A stretch of 64,000 bases of DNA from Falsiruegeria mediterranea M17. GTDB lineage: Bacteria; Pseudomonadota; Alphaproteobacteria; Rhodobacterales; Rhodobacteraceae. Under the pieces are notes generated by a model that saw only the letters and a program-made list of their open reading frames with translations, was not told the origin of the DNA and did no database searches. The DNA lies in the NCBI RefSeq assembly GCF_900302455.1, contig NZ_ONZG01000002.1, positions 434,001 to 498,000 on the forward strand, in the 5' to 3' direction. The translations under genes and the position numbers were made by a program. Positions 51,515 through 60,417 of the stretch are shown in pieces (within the stretch, counting starts at the first letter, position 1; each line of letters begins with the position of its first letter).

Positions 51515-51919
51515 ATGATTGTACGCGATTTCAACGAGATTATCACAAAAGAACGCGACCGGGTCGTGTCGGATGCGCAATGGAGCAGCGTGCGCATGTT
51601 GCTGGCTGATGACGGGATGGGCTTTTCCTTCCACATCACCTTTCTTGAACCGGGCTCAGAACACACGTTCGAATACAAGAACCATTTCGAAAGCGTCTAT
51701 TGCATGCAGGGCACCGGGTCGATCACTGACGTGGCCACTGGAGAAACACACTATATCAAGCCCGGCGTGATGTATGCGCTGGACAAGCACGACCGCCACA
51801 TTCTGCGCGCAGAAGAAGAGCTGATCATGGCCTGCTGCTTCAATCCGCCGGTCACCGGCACCGAAGTGCACCGCGAAGATGGCTCGTATGCGGCGGCAGA
51901 CGACCTGGAAACAGCTTAA
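51515..51919 (+). CDS. ectC: Ectoine synthase
   Basis: The 134-residue cupin reads MIVRDFNEIITKERDRVVSD, with GMGFSFHITFLEPGSEHTFE, KNHFESVYCMQGTGSITDVA and ALDKHDRHILRAEEE supplying metal and substrate ligands typical of EctC. It cyclises N-gamma-acetyl-diaminobutyrate to ectoine. Three bases separate it from ectB. Confidence 0.95.
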   Translation: MIVRDFNEIITKERDRVVSDAQWSSVRMLLADDGMGFSFHITFLEPGSEHTFEYKNHFESVYCMQGTGSITDVATGETHYIKPGVMYALDKHDRHILRAEEELIMACCFNPPVTGTEVHREDGSYAAADDLETA

Positions 51920-51949
51920 GAGGCTCTGGCATCAGCCGGATGACACATC

Positions 51950-53440
51950 GTGACCTTCCCTGCACATACCGTCGAGAAGATCGGCGGCACCTCCATGTCG
52001 CGCATCCACGAGCTGCGCGATACCTTGATCGTTGGCGATCGGAAGGCGGACGCCCTGTTCCACCGTGTTTTCGTGGTTTCTGCCTTTGGCGGGATCACAA
52101 ACCTGCTTCTGGAGCACAAGAAAACCGGCGAACCCGGCGTCTATGCTCTGTTTGCCAATGACGACAATGATCACAGCTGGCTGGATGCGCTGACCCGCGT
52201 AGCCGAAGCAATGGGCGCGTGTCACAACAAGGTGCTGCACAATGCCGCCGACCGCACCCTGGCCGAAGATTTCGTCCGTGACCGGATCGAAGGCGCGCGC
52301 AATTGTCTTTATGACTTGCGCCGCCTGTGCTCTTACGGGCATTTCCGGTTGTCGAGCCAGATGATGATCGTGCGCGAGCTTCTGTCCGGCCTGGGCGAGG
52401 CGCATTCCGCCTATGTCACGACGCTCATGTTGCAGCGTGCCGGGATCAATGCCCGCTTTGTCGACCTCAGCGGTTGGCGCGATGAAACCGAATGCAATTT
52501 GCAGGCTCGTATCGCAGGCGCCTTTCAAGACATAGACTTGGCCACAGAACTGCCCATCGTGACAGGCTACGCGCAATGTCGTGAAGGCTTGATGCGCGAG
52601 TACGACCGTGGCTATTCGGAAGTTACATTTTCGAACATCGCCGCCTTCACCGGGGCAAAAGAGGCAATCATTCATAAGGAATTTCATCTGTCCTCTGCCG
52701 ATCCTGCTCTGTTTGGCGCGGAGCAGGTCCGCAAGTTGGGGCATACCAACTATGATGTCGCCGACCAGCTCTCGAACATGGGGATGGAGGCCATTCACCC
52801 CAACGCCGCCAAAATCCTGCGTCAATCGAAGGTGGCGTTGCGGGTCACCAATGCGTTTGAGCCCGCTGACCCGGGTACGCTTATCGATGAACAGGCTGCA
52901 AGCGCACCGGGCGTGGAAATAATCACTGGGCTGAATGTTGTCGCCTTGGAGCTGTTCGAACAGGACATGGTGGGCGTGAAAGGCTGCGACGCAGCCGCTC
53001 TGGACGCGCTCAGGCGTCACAACGTGCGTATCGCCTCGAAAACGTCGAACGCCAATTCGATCACCCACTATGTCGAGGCCCCGCTGAAAATCGTGCGTCG
53101 CGTGGTGTCTGATCTGGAAGACGCGTACCCCTCAGCAAAGATCAGTGCTCGCAATGTGGCGATTGTCTCGGCGATCGGGCGTGACCTCAGTGGGCTGAAA
53201 GCCTTTAGTCGAGGTCTGATGTCTTTGGAAACGGCGGAGATCGACCTGATTGCCGCCCACCAGACACCACGCAATGTGGACATTCAATTCGTTGTCCCGC
53301 GTGAAGCGGCTGATGCTGCGGTGATGGCTTTGCATGCGGCTCTGGTCGAGGCGTCACGCGAAGACCATCTTCAGCAGGTGGCGTCGGCCAACAATTTGCA
53401 AACGCGCCACAGGTTGGTTCAATACCAAAAACAAGTTTGA
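51950..53440 (+). CDS. ask: Ectoine-cluster aspartokinase (Ask_Ect)
   Basis: The 496-residue kinase starts at GTG 51950 (MTFPAHTVEKIGGTSMSRIH, with KIGGTSM in place of the usual KFGGTS). It has AFGGITNLLLEHKK, TVTGYAQCREG-type GYAQC, EVTFSNIAAFTGAKEAIIHK and C-terminal ACT domains. This specialised aspartokinase avoids feedback by lysine/threonine and feeds aspartyl-phosphate to ectoine synthesis. Last gene of the operon. Confidence 0.9.
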   Translation: MTFPAHTVEKIGGTSMSRIHELRDTLIVGDRKADALFHRVFVVSAFGGITNLLLEHKKTGEPGVYALFANDDNDHSWLDALTRVAEAMGACHNKVLHNAADRTLAEDFVRDRIEGARNCLYDLRRLCSYGHFRLSSQMMIVRELLSGLGEAHSAYVTTLMLQRAGINARFVDLSGWRDETECNLQARIAGAFQDIDLATELPIVTGYAQCREGLMREYDRGYSEVTFSNIAAFTGAKEAIIHKEFHLSSADPALFGAEQVRKLGHTNYDVADQLSNMGMEAIHPNAAKILRQSKVALRVTNAFEPADPGTLIDEQAASAPGVEIITGLNVVALELFEQDMVGVKGCDAAALDALRRHNVRIASKTSNANSITHYVEAPLKIVRRVVSDLEDAYPSAKISARNVAIVSAIGRDLSGLKAFSRGLMSLETAEIDLIAAHQTPRNVDIQFVVPREAADAAVMALHAALVEASREDHLQQVASANNLQTRHRLVQYQKQV

Positions 53441-53479
53441 TGGTTTGTACTCCCGGGCGAACGTTTCCGCACCCAACTG

Positions 53480-53507
53480 AACAGGGCCGACATAAGCCGA
53501 CCCTGTT
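53480..53507. terminator. Shared terminator between ask and the catabolic operon
   Basis: AACAGGG (53480-53486) pairs with CCCTGTT (53501-53507), stem partly extended, followed by T residues rightward. It lies exactly between the two converging operons. Confidence 0.65.
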
Positions 53508-53526
53508 TGTGAGAATTGCGTGCGAA

Positions 53527-54900
53527 CTAGCCCAGTACCGCTTTCACCGCTTCGACCGTCCCTGCCACTACCTGATCGGCCTCTTCGCGGGTCAGGCAGA
53601 AGGGTGGCGCAAAGCCCAGGATGTCGCCTTGCGGCATGGCGCGGGCGATGATTTTGGATTGCTCCAACAGTTTGGCTGAGATTTGAGGGCCGATTTTGTC
53701 GGCGGCGTCAAAGAAGGTGCGGCTGTCCTTGTCCTTCACAAATTCCACGGCACAGAGCATCCCTTCGCCGCGGACATCCCCGACTTTGGCATGATCGGCC
53801 AGTGCAGCGGCCATGGTCTCATTGAGGTAGGTGCCGACCTCGCCTGCGTTCTGCACCAGGTTCAACTCGTCGATCAGTTTCAGGTTGGCCACGCCGGCTG
53901 CCGCCCCGATCGGATGCGCCGAATAGGTCCAGCCATGGCCGATGGGGCCGTTTTCATCGGTGCCCTGTTCCAGCACCTTCCAGACCCTGTCAGACACGAT
54001 GGACCCGGACAGCGGCGCATAGGCCGAGGTCAGACCCTTGGCGATGGTGATAATATCGGCCTCAAGCCCATAGTGATCTGAGCCCATCATCGTGCCCAGG
54101 CGACCGAAACCGGTGACGACCTCGTCAACCACCAGCAGGATATCGTGCTTTTTCAGCACCGCCTGAATGGCTTCCCAATAGCCTGCGGGCGGGGGAACGA
54201 TGCCGCCCGTGCCCAACACCGGCTCGCCGATGAAGGCGGCGATGGTATCGGCGCCTTCCCGTTCGATCAGCGCCTCCAGCTCCGCCGCACAATGGGCCAC
54301 AAATTGCTCTTCGCTCTGGTCCAGATCGGCGCGGCGATAGTAGTAGGGCGCTTCGGTGTGGATCACCTGCTCCACCGGCAGGTCGAATTTCTTGTGGAAC
54401 AGCTCGAGCCCCGTCAGCGAACCGGTGACCAGGCCAGAGCCGTGATAGCCGCGCCAGCGCGAGATGATCTTCTTCTTCTCGGGACGGCCCAGGATGTTGT
54501 TGTAGTACCAGATCAGCTTGACGTTGGTCTCGTTCGCGTCCGAGCCGCCAAGGCCGAAATAGACCTTGGACATGTTTTTCGGCGCGCGGTCCAGGATCAT
54601 CTTCGACAGCGTGATCGAGGCCTCTGTGCCATGACCCACGTAGGAGTGATAATAGGCCAGTTCTTTGGCCTGTTCGCCGATCGCCTCAGCAATCTCCTGA
54701 CGACCATAACCGACATTCACGCAGTAGAGGCCCGCGAATGCGTCCAGCAGCTTGTTACCGTCACGATCCTCGATAAAGACACCAGATGCGGTCTTGATCA
54801 CCCGGCTCGGGCTTTCACCACGGGCGTGTTGGGCCAAGTGGGTCGAGGGGTGGAAAAAATTCTCGCGATCCCACTGGTCGAGTTGGTCGTTCTTCAGCAT
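53527..54900 (-). CDS. doeD: Diaminobutyrate transaminase of ectoine catabolism (DoeD/Atf-like)
   Basis: The 457-residue class III aminotransferase has YFGLGGSDANETNVKLIWYY, DEVVTGFGRLGTMMGSDHYG and ADIITIAKGLTSAYAPLSGS (PLP Lys). In the roseobacter ectoine catabolic clusters this gene (atf/doeD) follows the dehydrogenase ssd. It would convert 2,4-diaminobutyrate to aspartate semialdehyde. Substrate assignment rests on context; other omega-transaminases look alike. Confidence 0.8.
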   Translation of the reverse strand: MLKNDQLDQWDRENFFHPSTHLAQHARGESPSRVIKTASGVFIEDRDGNKLLDAFAGLYCVNVGYGRQEIAEAIGEQAKELAYYHSYVGHGTEASITLSKMILDRAPKNMSKVYFGLGGSDANETNVKLIWYYNNILGRPEKKKIISRWRGYHGSGLVTGSLTGLELFHKKFDLPVEQVIHTEAPYYYRRADLDQSEEQFVAHCAAELEALIEREGADTIAAFIGEPVLGTGGIVPPPAGYWEAIQAVLKKHDILLVVDEVVTGFGRLGTMMGSDHYGLEADIITIAKGLTSAYAPLSGSIVSDRVWKVLEQGTDENGPIGHGWTYSAHPIGAAAGVANLKLIDELNLVQNAGEVGTYLNETMAAALADHAKVGDVRGEGMLCAVEFVKDKDSRTFFDAADKIGPQISAKLLEQSKIIARAMPQGDILGFAPPFCLTREEADQVVAGTVEAVKAVLG

Positions 54901-54928
54901 TTGAGTTCCTTTCTAGTCCCGCGTGGGA

Positions 54929-56404
54929 TCACGCCCAGTCACGGCAGACGTATTTGATTTCGGTGAATTCTTCCATGCCCAGACGCGCCCCTTCGCGGCC
55001 CAGACCAGATTGTTTGGTGCCCCCAAAGGGGATCGGCGCGCCGGTGACCTTCGTGCGGTTCACCGCGACCATGCCGTATTGCAGCGCGCGGCTGAGCCGA
55101 TAGATGCGATGCGGGTCGTGGCTGTGCAGATAGGCGACCAGACCGTATTCGCTGTCATTGGCGCGGGCGACGACCTCGTCCTCGGTGTCAAATGGGGCGA
55201 TCGGGGCAACCGGACCAAAGGTCTCTTCCGACATGATGCAGGCATCTGCGGGCACATCGACCAGCACGGTGGGTTCGTAAAACAGCGGCCCCAGCGGGTG
55301 GCGTTTGCCGCCGCAGGCCAGCTTCGCGCCTTTTTCCAGCGCGTCGGCCACATGTTCTTCCTGTTTCTGTACCGCACTCGCATTCATCAGCGGACCGATA
55401 TCCGGGTCGTCCATGCCGATGCCTACCGTCAAGGATTTGGTGGCGTCGATGAACTTGGCGCAGAATTCGTCGTAAATCGGACGTTCCACGAAGATGCGAT
55501 TGGCCCCCAAACAGTCCTGTCCGGAGGTGGCGAATTTCGCTTTGATGGTCTCGGCCACGGCCACGTCCAGATCCGCGCCCTTGAAGACGATGACCGGCGC
55601 ATGGCCGCCAAGTTCCATCACCAGCCGCTTCACTGTATCCGCAGATTGCCGATAGAGCAGCTTGCCCACATTGGTCGAGCCGGTGAAGGACAACGCACGT
55701 ACTCGCGGATCGCGAGTCCAAGGTTCCACTACGGTCGGGGCGACGCCGGTGACAACATTGAAGACGCCCGCCGGGATGCCGGCGCGTTCGGCCAGTTCGG
55801 CCAGAGCCAGCGCACTATAGGGCGTTTCACCCGACGGGTGCGCAACCACTGTGCAGCCCGCCGCCAGAGCCGCCGCCGCCTTGCGGGTCAGCATGGCCGA
55901 GGGGAAGTTCCACGGTGTGATCAGCGCGGCCACCCCCACAGGTTCGCGCCACAGCTCAACCTCCGCGTCCGGCAAATGGCTGGTCACACCTTCAATATTG
56001 GGACGCTTGGCCTCTTCTGAATAGAACTCTACAAAGGCCGCGCCATAGTCGATTTCGCCACGCGCCTCGGAAATCGGCTTGCCTTGCTCCAGCACCATGA
56101 TGCGCGCAAGGTCTTCCCTGTGCTCCAGTTGCAGTTCGAACCAGCGGCGCAGGATGGCGGCGCGTTCCTGCGGCAGCAGCCCAGCCCAAGCGGGAAATGC
56201 AGCCTGCGCGGCATCAACCGCGGCAGATGATTCCTCTGCCGACATAGCCGTTACATCACCCAGATGGTCACCGTTGGCGGGATCAGTCACAGCAAAGCTG
56301 TCGCCGGACGCTGCAGCCACCCATCTTCCATTTACATAAGAAAAAGAACGCACAAGCGCCTTGTCCTCGATATCCGTACGCGCGGAGAGCGCCGTTTCCG
56401 ACAT
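54929..56404 (-). CDS. doeC: Aspartate-semialdehyde / succinate-semialdehyde-type dehydrogenase (DoeC/Ssd-like)
   Basis: From ATG 56404 (after AGGAGGAAACACG) the 491-residue aldehyde dehydrogenase has LITPWNFPSAMLTRKAAAAL, FTGSTNVGKLLYRQSADTVK, VMELGGHAPVIVF (Glu) and FATSGQDCLGANRIFVERP (catalytic Cys). In the catabolic pathway it would oxidise aspartate semialdehyde to aspartate. Sequence resembles succinate-semialdehyde dehydrogenases, so the substrate is inferred from context. Confidence 0.8.
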   Translation of the reverse strand: MSETALSARTDIEDKALVRSFSYVNGRWVAAASGDSFAVTDPANGDHLGDVTAMSAEESSAAVDAAQAAFPAWAGLLPQERAAILRRWFELQLEHREDLARIMVLEQGKPISEARGEIDYGAAFVEFYSEEAKRPNIEGVTSHLPDAEVELWREPVGVAALITPWNFPSAMLTRKAAAALAAGCTVVAHPSGETPYSALALAELAERAGIPAGVFNVVTGVAPTVVEPWTRDPRVRALSFTGSTNVGKLLYRQSADTVKRLVMELGGHAPVIVFKGADLDVAVAETIKAKFATSGQDCLGANRIFVERPIYDEFCAKFIDATKSLTVGIGMDDPDIGPLMNASAVQKQEEHVADALEKGAKLACGGKRHPLGPLFYEPTVLVDVPADACIMSEETFGPVAPIAPFDTEDEVVARANDSEYGLVAYLHSHDPHRIYRLSRALQYGMVAVNRTKVTGAPIPFGGTKQSGLGREGARLGMEEFTEIKYVCRDWA

Positions 56405-56486
56405 CGTGTTTCCTCCTCTTGTTGCAGAGGAAACTAGGCGTTGTTGGCAGAAGATGTGACTTAAGTTCAAAGCGACGGTAGATGAT

Positions 56487-56975
56487 TCAACTGCCACTCT
56501 GTTCTCCCAGAAGTACATCGAATGGCAGTCCCGCCTGCCCCTTTACCGGCTTGGTCACAATGTAGGTGAAATAGCGGGACAGGCCGATGCGGGCGTCCAA
56601 CATCTCGTCGATCAGCCGCTGATAGGCGTCGATGTCGCGGGTCACGATCTGCAACAGATAGTCGAACCCGCCGCCGAGCGCCCAGCAGGCCACGACCTCG
56701 TCATAGCGGCTCATCGCCGCCTCGAAGGCGCGGAAACTGGCGGCTGTGTGATCAGCGATTTCGGCTGCGACAAAGACCGTCACATGTGGCGCGAGTTTCT
56801 TTAGGTTGATGCGGGCGCCGTAGCCGTCGATCAGACCCGCTTTTTCCAGTTTTTTCAGGCGCTCCCAGCATGGTGTGGGGGACAGCCCGATCCTTTCGGC
56901 CAGCGCCGCCTTGGTGATCCGCCCCTCTTGCGTGAGAACAGACAGGATCTGGATATCGCGCTTGTCCAAAATCAT
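56487..56975 (-). CDS. Lrp/AsnC-family regulator (DoeX/AsnC-like)
   Basis: From ATG 56975 the 162-residue protein has the AsnC helix-turn-helix (LDKRDIQILSVLTQEGRITK, AERIGLSPTPCWERLKKLEK) and a RAM domain (HVTVFVAAEIADHTAASFRA). It lies four bases after eutC, the position of the asnC gene in roseobacter ectoine clusters. Its ligand is thought to be a pathway intermediate in related systems. Confidence 0.85.
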   Translation of the reverse strand: MILDKRDIQILSVLTQEGRITKAALAERIGLSPTPCWERLKKLEKAGLIDGYGARINLKKLAPHVTVFVAAEIADHTAASFRAFEAAMSRYDEVVACWALGGGFDYLLQIVTRDIDAYQRLIDEMLDARIGLSRYFTYIVTKPVKGQAGLPFDVLLGEQSGS

Positions 56976-56979
56976 CCCG

Positions 56980-57966
56980 TCAGGCCTGAATGACAGTTCC
57001 GGCGCTGCCAAAATGTTTGCGGACATGAGTGGCGATGGCAGTGTCCTGGGCGCCAGTACCGGTCAGGTCGCAGATGGTGATCGCGTCAGGTGATATGCGA
57101 CCGGGTCTTGCCCCGGTGATCACTTCACCCAGTTCGGCTGGTGTGCCTTTATTCCAGAGCCCGGCAGCCATGGCCGCTTCCAGTTCCCCGGACACCTCGC
57201 ACTGTTTGACGCTGTCGCAGATATACGCATCTGCCGCGACCAGGGCGGAGGGATCGATTTCGTTCTTGCCCGCCTGGTCCGAACCCATGGCCGTGATGTG
57301 CAGCCCGGGATGCAACCACTCAGACTTGAGCACAGGTTCGCGCGCGGGTGTTGTTGTGACGACCAGCTGAGATTGCGCGACCAGTTCGGCGGCATCCGTC
57401 ATGACCTCAGCCTCGATTCCCAAGGCCTTGGCCAGATCGGCGGCGCAGGCGGCGGCTTTCTCTGGGTCGCGGCCATGTACCAATACCTGTTTGAACGGGC
57501 GCACCAGATGGGCGGCGATCATTTGCAGGCGGGCCTGCACGCCGGTGCCGATCACACCGGCGGTCTCTACAGTCTTTGGCGCCAGATGACGTGCGGCCAC
57601 GGCACCGGCCGCGGCTGTGCGCACGTCGGTCAGGTAGCCGTTGTCCAGAAACAGGCTTTCCACCAATCCGGTCTTGGCTGAGAACAGGATCATCAATCCA
57701 TTCAAGCTTGGAAGGCCCAGTTTCGGATTGTCAAAGAAGCCGGGGCTGACCTTGATCGCGAATCCGTCAAAGCCCGGAATATAGGCGGTTTTCACGTCGA
57801 CCTCGCCATTGGCCTCGTGCAGGTCCATCGACAAGATTGGGGGCATCACCACTTTGCCAGAGGCCAGGGCGACGAAGGCTTGCTCCACCACGTCGACGAC
57901 GGTCAGGTCAAGCTTCACGGCCTCTTTCAGTTCGGCTTCGGTGACGATTTGAATGTCATGCGTCAT
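56980..57966 (-). CDS. eutC: EutC-like ornithine cyclodeaminase/mu-crystallin-family protein
   Basis: The 328-residue NAD-binding protein has GAVAARHLAPKTVETAGVIG, GTGVQARLQMIAAHLVRPFK and LHITAMGSDQAGKNEIDPSA, the ornithine cyclodeaminase family pattern. With EutA and EutB it converts hydroxyectoine toward ectoine in known clusters. It overlaps eutB by 11 bases. Confidence 0.85.
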   Translation of the reverse strand: MTHDIQIVTEAELKEAVKLDLTVVDVVEQAFVALASGKVVMPPILSMDLHEANGEVDVKTAYIPGFDGFAIKVSPGFFDNPKLGLPSLNGLMILFSAKTGLVESLFLDNGYLTDVRTAAAGAVAARHLAPKTVETAGVIGTGVQARLQMIAAHLVRPFKQVLVHGRDPEKAAACAADLAKALGIEAEVMTDAAELVAQSQLVVTTTPAREPVLKSEWLHPGLHITAMGSDQAGKNEIDPSALVAADAYICDSVKQCEVSGELEAAMAAGLWNKGTPAELGEVITGARPGRISPDAITICDLTGTGAQDTAIATHVRKHFGSAGTVIQA

Positions 57967-58963
57967 AGGTTTTGCCTTTCACTTCAAGATCTCCGATCAT
58001 CACGTCCTGTCCGGTCATGAGTTTTGCAAATGTTGGCATGTCCAGATTGCGCCCTGTAATCACCGTGCCAACGGGGCCGTTCGGTTGTGGCAGTTTACCC
58101 GCCAGCATCGCCGCCTGCCCCACGACCGAGGCACCCTCGGCCACGATGCGATCCTCGTAAAACACCACCTGCATGGCGTGGAGAATCTCCTCTTCTGTCA
58201 CCAGGATGGTGTCGTCCAGCAGATCGCGGCAGATCGGATAACTCAGGCGGTTCTCCAACCCGATGCCGCCGCCCAGAGAATCCGCCAACGAGGCGTATTC
58301 CGGAACTTCGACCGGCTTGCCCGCGTGGATCGATTCATACATCGCCGCACCGCGATCCATGGTGATGCCGATCACCTTGATGCCTGGATTGATTGCTTTG
58401 GCCGCAGTGGCGATACCGGCCGCCAGGCCTCCGCCCGAAAGCGGCACCAGGAGCATATCCAAATCAGGTCGTGTCTCCAGCATCTCGAACCCTATGGTGC
58501 CCTGACCTGCAATCACATGCGGATCGTCGAATGGAGAGATTTCTACCAATCCTTCAACCTCACACAGCCGCTGACTTTCGTACATTGCTTCGTCCTGGGT
58601 GGTGCCAATGATACGCACATCCGCACCAAGGGCTCTGATCCCATCCACCTTGGCCTGTGGAACCAGTTCGGACATGCAGATCACCGCCTTCATCCCGCGC
58701 CGGTTGGCAGCAAAAGTCACGCCACGCCCATGATTGCCTGTCGAGCAACAGGTCACACCCTGCACATCATCCGGCAATGCCATCACCGCCGACATCGCAC
58801 CGCGTAGCTTGAACGCTCCGACGGGCTGCATGTTCTCCATCTTCATCACGAAGTCATGGCCCGCCACCTTCGACATGAACGGGGACGGGATTAGGGGCGT
58901 GTTGTCCGCCACGCCGCGAATGCGATTTCGCGCATCGAGGATATGATGAAGTTCAAGGGTCAT
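57956..58963 (-). CDS. eutB: EutB-like threonine dehydratase-family protein
   Basis: The 335-residue PLP enzyme (start at ATG 58963) has MENMQPVGAFKLRGAMSAVM with the PLP Lys, CCSTGNHGRGVTFAANRRGM, and LLVPLSGGGLAAGIATAAKA (phosphate loop). Member of the fold-type II dehydratases, partner of EutC in hydroxyectoine use. First gene of the leftward catabolic operon. Confidence 0.85.
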   Translation of the reverse strand: MTLELHHILDARNRIRGVADNTPLIPSPFMSKVAGHDFVMKMENMQPVGAFKLRGAMSAVMALPDDVQGVTCCSTGNHGRGVTFAANRRGMKAVICMSELVPQAKVDGIRALGADVRIIGTTQDEAMYESQRLCEVEGLVEISPFDDPHVIAGQGTIGFEMLETRPDLDMLLVPLSGGGLAAGIATAAKAINPGIKVIGITMDRGAAMYESIHAGKPVEVPEYASLADSLGGGIGLENRLSYPICRDLLDDTILVTEEEILHAMQVVFYEDRIVAEGASVVGQAAMLAGKLPQPNGPVGTVITGRNLDMPTFAKLMTGQDVMIGDLEVKGKTYDA

Positions 58964-59050
58964 TGCAGCCATCAAAGGTTGTCGTCTTCCACGTTTGTCG
59001 AGCTAACAAGCAACAGCCGGAGCCAATGCAAGTCATATGGACCACCGCTA

Positions 59051-59203
59051 GTTGTGTACAACATTATAGAAAGCTCATCTGGATCAATGTGAAAATGCGA
59101 CCATCAAGCGCCGTTTTTTTACAACTTTCCCACCTTTTCTTGCGGTTAGCTTGGGCAAGAGAGTGCCGCCCCCATCGGCAGATCAACCCAAATTGTACAC
59201 AAC
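59051..59203. promoter_or_regulatory. Two inverted GTTGTGTACAA sites in the doeA-eutB spacer
   Basis: GTTGTGTACAAC (59051-59062) and its reverse complement form ATTGTACACAAC (59192-59203) lie one near each divergent operon. TTGT/ACAA palindromes of this length are typical for GntR (FadR/VanR-type) dimers, and such a gene lies at 61644. Confidence 0.65.
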
Positions 59204-59230
59204 CTTCCACATCTCAACTATGAGGTCGCA

Positions 59231-60415
59231 ATGCCCATCGAACATGCTCCGTTCAGTCAGGTCGAATATGATCGCCGAATTGCCAAGACCCGTCAGGCAA
59301 TGGATAAAGCAGGGCTGGACCTGCTGTTTGTCACCGACCCGTCGAATCAGGCGTGGCTGACCGGCTATGATGGTTGGTCCTTCTATGTTCATCAGGGCGT
59401 CCTTCTAGGCCTTGAGGGCGAACCCATCTGGTGGGGCCGCTATATGGATGCTCTTGGCGGACGGCGGACGTGTTGGATGTCAGAGGGCAATATCCACGGA
59501 TACGCGGACAACTATGTGCAATCCACCGTGCGCCACCCGATGCAGGATCTGGCCGGACATATCCGCAGGCTGGGCTTGGACACTGCCCGCATCGGTGTTG
59601 AGATGGAGAACTATTACTACTCGGCCAAGGCCCATGCCGTGCTGGTCGAAGAGCTGCCAAACGCCGCCATCCAAGACGCGACCGCCTTGGTGAACTGGCA
59701 GCGGCTGGTGAAATCCGACGAGGAAATCATCTTTATCCGCAAGGCCGCGCGCATTTCCGAAAAGGTCATCCAGACCGCTATCGACCGCGCCGCGCCGGGT
59801 GTGCGCAAGAATGATCTGGTGGCCGACATCTTCCATGCCGGGATCACGGGCGTCGATGATGATTGGGGAGACTACCCGGCGATCGTTCCGCTGACGCCCT
59901 CGGGGCTGGACGCAACGGCCGCCCACCTGACATGGAACGGCGCCCCCATGCGTGAAGGCGAAGCCACATTCTTTGAGCTGTCGGGCTGTTACCGGCGCTA
60001 TCACGCGCCGCTGTGCCGGACGGTCTATCTTGGTACGCCACCGCCCGAAATGCGGGCTGCGGAACAGGCCCAAATCGAAGGGATCGCCGCTGGGTTGGAC
60101 GCCGCCCGCGCAGGCAACCGGACCTGCGACATCGCCAACGCCTTCCTTGATGTGCTGGCAAAACATGGCCTCTCGCGCGAAGGCCGCATGGGGTACCCGA
60201 TCGGGCTCAGCTATCCGCCGGACTGGGGCGAGCGCACCGCCTCAATCCGGACCGAGGACGAAACTGCTCTGGAACCGGGCATGGTGTTTCACTTCATGCC
60301 CGCGCTTTGGATGGAGAGCTGGGGGCTGGAAACAACCGAAACCATCCTGATCACTGAAAACGGACCGGCCGAGGCATTGTGCAATATGGACCGGAAACTC
60401 TTTGTGAAGGACTGA
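59231..60415 (+). CDS. doeA: Ectoine hydrolase
   Basis: The 394-residue M24 (creatinase/prolidase-like) enzyme contains DRRIAKTRQAMDKAGLDLLF, GYDGWSFYVHQGVLLGLEGE, EATFFELSGCYRRYHAPLCR and YPIGLSYPPDWGERTASIRT, matching DoeA/EutD. It opens the ectoine ring to N-alpha-acetyl-diaminobutyrate. It starts 28 bases after the right-hand GTTGTGTACAA site. Confidence 0.95.
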   Translation: MPIEHAPFSQVEYDRRIAKTRQAMDKAGLDLLFVTDPSNQAWLTGYDGWSFYVHQGVLLGLEGEPIWWGRYMDALGGRRTCWMSEGNIHGYADNYVQSTVRHPMQDLAGHIRRLGLDTARIGVEMENYYYSAKAHAVLVEELPNAAIQDATALVNWQRLVKSDEEIIFIRKAARISEKVIQTAIDRAAPGVRKNDLVADIFHAGITGVDDDWGDYPAIVPLTPSGLDATAAHLTWNGAPMREGEATFFELSGCYRRYHAPLCRTVYLGTPPPEMRAAEQAQIEGIAAGLDAARAGNRTCDIANAFLDVLAKHGLSREGRMGYPIGLSYPPDWGERTASIRTEDETALEPGMVFHFMPALWMESWGLETTETILITENGPAEALCNMDRKLFVKD

Positions 60416-60417
60416 TC

